Assembly (NCBI GenBank): GCA_905203555.1
Contig: CAJKWK010000081.1
Location: 1 to 7,191, forward strand
Source of the DNA: an uncultured Lachnospiraceae bacterium
GTDB lineage: Bacteria; Bacillota; Clostridia; Lachnospirales; Lachnospiraceae
Direction: 5' to 3'
Length of the DNA: 7,191 nt
Shown: one piece after another, positions 4,820-7,191 of the stretch
Layout: every line of letters begins with the position of its first letter
Numbering within the stretch: position 1 is the first letter of the stretch
Program-made: the position numbers and the translations under genes
Notes under the pieces: generated by a model
What the model was told of the DNA's origin: nothing
The model's database searches: none
What the model saw: the letters and a program-made list of their open reading frames with translations, nothing else

Positions 4820-5740
4820 TCACGACACATATATTTCGACGGTTTTCCGCAAATCAACTATTGATAATGGCATAGAAAGAACAGTTAGTTTTCCTGAATT
4901 CTTTTTAATTTCAACAGCATCAGGATTGCCTGTGATTAAAATTACAGGTGTTGTCCTGTCCGCACGCCATGGCTGATTCGGTTGGCTCGTCATATCTTCG
5001 GTAACAATCCAAAGATCCGGCTTATGTCTGCCTAATCTTGTTTTAGCACTTTCCGGTGTGTAAAACAGCATGATCTGATCTGAAATAAATTGCAATGTTT
5101 CTTTTAATCCTTTTGCATAACGTTCACTGCCACAGACCAGTGCAATAATAGAAGCAGCTTTCTTTTTTTGTGTTACCTGAATAAAATCCAAAACTGGTGT
5201 ATTATAGAGACTAAAGTCTTTTTCCAAATGAACTTTATCATAATAACTCTTTGCTGCCTTGCACATCCTCAGACAAAACTGTTCTATGTCTATACGAATA
5301 TCGTTTCCGTTCTCCTGTATGTTCATACTTTCCAACTGACAAACTGACATTCCACAGTTTAGTCCAAGATGAAAGCGTATATTATTTTCATCATTCAAAA
5401 ATCCTTTATTTTGATGAAGATATTCACATCGAAGCTGCCAACAGCGTTCTCCGCAAATATATGGCTTTTCATCGGATTGAGATAGTTTAAAGTAGTCCCC
5501 TGCATATTCATCAAACCAGCGAATATACTGGGTTCCCACATCACGGGTCGGATTCTTTTGCCGATCCAGCATAACCCGGCCATCTCGATAATGTTTAACA
5601 ATTTCCGGGAAAGCAATACCTCCGCAAATATCTGGCAAAGTCAATGCCAATGCCAGTGCAGACTGCCATCGTCTATCTACAATATTCAGTTCTACTTCTT
5701 CAATTCGGTCCAAAAATGTAAAACTGACATCTCCCTGCAT
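4820..5740 (-). CDS. Unknown protein with C-terminal degenerate receiver-like domain
   Basis: This 306-residue protein has an N-terminal region (about 1-190) of mostly helical, unrecognised type, containing ALALALTLPDICGG, YIRWFDEYAG and R104-C-E-Y-L-H109. It resembles hypothetical proteins I associate with Firmicutes and their phages, but I cannot name the family. Residues about 194-306 look like a receiver fold: PDLWIVTEDM as strand 3, TPVILITG as strand 4, and LSMPLSIVDLRKTV in place of the usual L-x-K-P. T247 stands where the phosphorylated Asp is expected and M289-M290 replaces the Lys, so phosphotransfer is unlikely. R104-x4-H109 fits the HEPN RNase motif spacing, but this is speculative. 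The start at 5740 has GGGAGGGA upstream. The promoter is divergent from the Crp gene and overlaps a shared operator. Confidence 0.7.
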   Translation of the reverse strand: MQGDVSFTFLDRIEEVELNIVDRRWQSALALALTLPDICGGIAFPEIVKHYRDGRVMLDRQKNPTRDVGTQYIRWFDEYAGDYFKLSQSDEKPYICGERCWQLRCEYLHQNKGFLNDENNIRFHLGLNCGMSVCQLESMNIQENGNDIRIDIEQFCLRMCKAAKSYYDKVHLEKDFSLYNTPVLDFIQVTQKKKAASIIALVCGSERYAKGLKETLQFISDQIMLFYTPESAKTRLGRHKPDLWIVTEDMTSQPNQPWRADRTTPVILITGNPDAVEIKKNSGKLTVLSMPLSIVDLRKTVEIYVS

Positions 5741-5784
5741 TATTTATCCCTCCCTCATATTCACAACAGTCATGTACTATAGTC

Positions 5785-5813
5785 AGTATATTTTTATTTA
5801 TGGCATATGTCAA
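5785..5813 (-). promoter_or_regulatory. Promoter of the 306-aa / coiled-coil operon
   Basis: On the minus strand a perfect TTGACA (5813-5808) and TATACT (5790-5785) are separated by 17 bp, directed at the gene starting at 5740. The -35 is again the start of TTGACATATGCC (5813-5802), the same 12-mer as upstream of the DUF134-NifX gene. Confidence 0.8.
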
Positions 5814-5833
5814 TTATATAATTGACGCATCTT
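5800..5833. promoter_or_regulatory. Shared operator region between divergent promoters
   Basis: GTCAATTATATAATTGAC (5809-5826) is a perfect 18-bp palindrome holding the -35 boxes of both divergent promoters. Around it lie two inverted elements: GGCATATGTCAA (5802-5813), a strong copy, and TTGACGCATCTT (5822-5833), a degraded copy. They are 8 bp apart with centres 22 bp apart, the same geometry as at 3443-3482. The location argues for control by the adjacent Crp-family protein, including autoregulation. Confidence 0.75.
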
Positions 5834-5850
5834 AAAAAAGTAAGTATACT
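5822..5850 (+). promoter_or_regulatory. Promoter of the Crp-family regulator gene
   Basis: TTGACG (5822-5827) and TATACT (5845-5850) are separated by 17 bp, giving a start near 5857 and a very short leader before the ATG at 5875. The -35 is one arm of the central palindrome, so a protein bound there should affect this promoter and the opposite one. Confidence 0.8.
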
Positions 5851-5874
5851 ATGTTCGTAAAGGAGATAACTGTT

Positions 5875-6534
5875 ATGAGCTTCGAAAATTATTTTCCACT
5901 ATGGAATGACTTAAATACAGCACAGAAAAAAGTAATTTCAGACAATTTGATTACACGGGATGTAAAAAAAGGAACGATCATTCACAACGGAAACCTGGAT
6001 TGTACTGGATTATTACTGGTTAAATCCGGGCAGCTTCGAACTTACATACTTTCAGATGAAGGACGAGAAATTACACTTTACCGCCTGTTCGATATGGATA
6101 TGTGTCTTTTATCCGCCTCATGTATCATGCAGTCCATTCAATTTGAAGTAACCATTGAAGCAGAAAAAGATACTGATCTTTGGATCATCCCTGCTGAAAT
6201 CTATAAGGACATCATGAAGGAATCGGCTCCCGTCGCAAACTATACCAATGAATTAATGGCTAGCCGTTTTTCTGATGTCATGTGGCTGATTGAACAGATC
6301 ATGTGGAAGAGTTTGGATAAGCGTGTTGCTTCATTTCTTTTAGAAGAGACCTCTATCGAAGGAACAAATGAACTGAAAATCACTCACGAAACTATCGCAA
6401 ACCATCTTGGTTCCCACAGGGAAGTGATCACTCGAATGCTTCGATACTTTCAGGGCGATGGTCTCGTCAAACTCTCACGCGGCAAAATCACCATCCTTGA
6501 TTCGAAAAGACTGGAAACACTACAAAGATCATAA
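5875..6534 (+). CDS. Crp/Fnr-family transcriptional regulator
   Basis: The 219-residue protein has an N-terminal cyclic-nucleotide-binding-like beta-barrel (about residues 5-115; KKGTIIHNG, GLLLVKSGQLRTYIL, GREITLYRL). A long dimerisation helix follows (about 122-150), then a Crp-type winged helix (about 151-210; THETIANHLGSHREVITRMLRYF). The recognition helix carries R-E-V-x-x-R, typical of proteins reading TGA/GTCA half-sites. It lacks the N-terminal cysteine cluster of Fnr. Two cysteines, C77 and C83 (M-C-LLSAS-C), lie in a segment I recall as conserved in clostridial members, so a thiol or metal signal is possible. The ATG at 5875 is preferred over one at 5851 because AAAGGAGA (5859-5866) lies inside the longer form, 8 nt before 5875. 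The operators at 5800-5833 and 3443-3482 are its probable targets. The effector is unknown. Confidence 0.92.
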   Translation: MSFENYFPLWNDLNTAQKKVISDNLITRDVKKGTIIHNGNLDCTGLLLVKSGQLRTYILSDEGREITLYRLFDMDMCLLSASCIMQSIQFEVTIEAEKDTDLWIIPAEIYKDIMKESAPVANYTNELMASRFSDVMWLIEQIMWKSLDKRVASFLLEETSIEGTNELKITHETIANHLGSHREVITRMLRYFQGDGLVKLSRGKITILDSKRLETLQRS

Positions 6535-6560
6535 AACTGTTTTTCTATGACATCTAAAGA

Positions 6561-6614
6561 ATCCTCCATTTATCAGAATTGTGAAAGTCATTCTAATAAA
6601 TGGGGGATCTTTTT
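6561..6614. terminator. Bidirectional terminator between convergent genes
   Basis: Bases 6561-6579 pair with 6590-6608 in a 19-position stem containing one G-U pair and one mismatch. The outer part, ATCCTCCATTTAT, pairs with ATAAATGGGGGAT. A T run follows on the plus strand (6610-6614), ending the Crp gene. On the minus strand the stem is followed by TCTTTAG, weaker but suitable for the convergent reductase gene. Confidence 0.88.
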
Positions 6615-6652
6615 ACGCTACAAGTAAATTATAAAATTATTGTGATTATTTT

Positions 6653-7191
6653 TTAATAATCCATACCACATGCATATGCCCTTTCAATCAACGCACGGTC
6701 ATTAACCACTGCATCATAGAAGCGGAATCCACCGGAGAAGTTGTATGTTTCATATCCATTTCCTTCCAGAATACGACTGGCAATATAACTTCGCAGCCCA
6801 CTCTGGCATATCAGATAAACAGGCTTTCCTTTCTCAATTTCATTGATGCGTTCCCTCAGTTCATCTACAGGAATATTTTTGAATCCATCCATATGCCCCC
6901 TGTTAAATTCACCTACAGTTCTCACATCCAGCAATACAACACTTTTATCTTTAGAAATCTTATCCATATCTTCCAGATGCCATTGTTTTAAGGTACCTTT
7001 TGCTATATTGTCTATCATGAATCCTGCCATATTTACAGGATCCTTGGCAGAGGAATACGGCGGTGCATATGCAAGATCCAGATCTTTCAGCTGGGTTGCC
7101 TTCAGCCCTGCATGAATTGCTGTTGCCAGCACATCAATACGTTTATCAACTCCTTCATATCCAATAATCTGAGCACCAAGCAAACGATAAG
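6653..7191 (-). CDS. CoA-disulfide-reductase-like NAD(P)H/FAD oxidoreductase with C-terminal rhodanese domain (3' part)
   Basis: Only the last 178 complete codons are in the window; the reading frame runs off the right edge. The TTG at 7183 is not a real start, since YR precedes the dimerisation-domain motif LLGAQIIGYEGVDKRIDVLA. The first 60 or so residues are the end of a pyridine-nucleotide-disulfide oxidoreductase dimerisation domain (APPYSSAKDPVNMAGF). A full rhodanese domain follows, with LLDVRTVGEFNRGHM, the active-site loop C-Q-S-G-L-R-S (expected persulfide-forming Cys), and GGFRFY. Such fusions reduce CoA disulfide, CoA persulfide or polysulfide with NAD(P)H. Which of these applies cannot be read here, and the FAD and NAD domains are outside the window. 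The gene converges on the Crp gene across a shared terminator. Confidence 0.92.
   Translation of the reverse strand, partial: YRLLGAQIIGYEGVDKRIDVLATAIHAGLKATQLKDLDLAYAPPYSSAKDPVNMAGFMIDNIAKGTLKQWHLEDMDKISKDKSVVLLDVRTVGEFNRGHMDGFKNIPVDELRERINEIEKGKPVYLICQSGLRSYIASRILEGNGYETYNFSGGFRFYDAVVNDRALIERAYACGMDY

Noticed and set aside
4810..4857. Upstream ATG for the coiled-coil protein
   Set aside because: It would overlap the preceding gene and place polar residues before the membrane segment. GAGGAG is correctly placed for the ATG at 4809.
5851..5874. Upstream ATG for the Crp-family protein
   Set aside because: It abuts the -10 box and precedes the predicted transcription start near 5857. AAAGGAGA serves the ATG at 5875.

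Overview
The window looks like chromosomal DNA from a low-GC anaerobic Firmicute, most likely a gut Lachnospiraceae (Clostridia). The basis is AT-rich intergenic DNA, strong AGGAG ribosome binding sites, and protein types I associate with that family: a fused DUF134/NifX protein, a clostridial Crp/Fnr regulator with an LSASC motif, a rhodanese-tailed CoA-disulfide-reductase-like enzyme, and an AlbA_2/ATPase regulator with an NQAN-type linker. The assignment rests on recognition alone, without a database search.

Region 1 (about 1-2560) looks accessory, probably the end or regulatory module of an integrated element. All three genes are on the minus strand. In transcription order they are an XRE-type repressor (2053-2439), a Schlafen-AlbA_2/ATPase-like regulator with a C-terminal winged helix (477-1913), and a 59-residue ribbon-helix-helix protein (248-427). 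The leftmost 247 bases hold no convincing gene. They carry a good LexA/SOS-box match, two hairpins (one a likely terminator) and two pairs of 11-bp-period direct repeats.

Region 2 (about 2514-5740, minus strand) is a redox or metal-cofactor region. It holds a DUF134-NifX fusion with a His/Cys tail (2629-3402), a translationally coupled ferredoxin and NapH-like polyferredoxin pair (4082-4282 and 3501-4085), and an unrecognised two-gene unit (4820-5740 and 4402-4809). That unit encodes a protein ending in a degenerate receiver-like domain and a membrane-anchored coiled-coil protein.

Region 3 (5741-7191) holds a Crp/Fnr-family regulator on the plus strand (5875-6534). It converges, across a long terminator hairpin, on the 3' part of a pyridine-nucleotide disulfide oxidoreductase with a C-terminal rhodanese domain (6653 to beyond the window).

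The most informative regulatory signal is the 12-mer TTGACATATGCC. It occurs three times: as both arms of a 16-bp perfect inverted repeat upstream of the DUF134-NifX gene, and once in the divergent promoter region between the Crp gene and the 306-aa gene. At both loci two inverted TTGAC elements are 8 bp apart, and TTGAC forms the -35 box of consensus promoters with 17-bp spacers. This suggests that the local Crp-family protein controls itself, the unknown two-gene unit and the DUF134-NifX gene as one small regulon tied to iron-sulfur, thiol or sulfur chemistry. The DNA pattern is seen directly; the regulator assignment and the physiology are inference.
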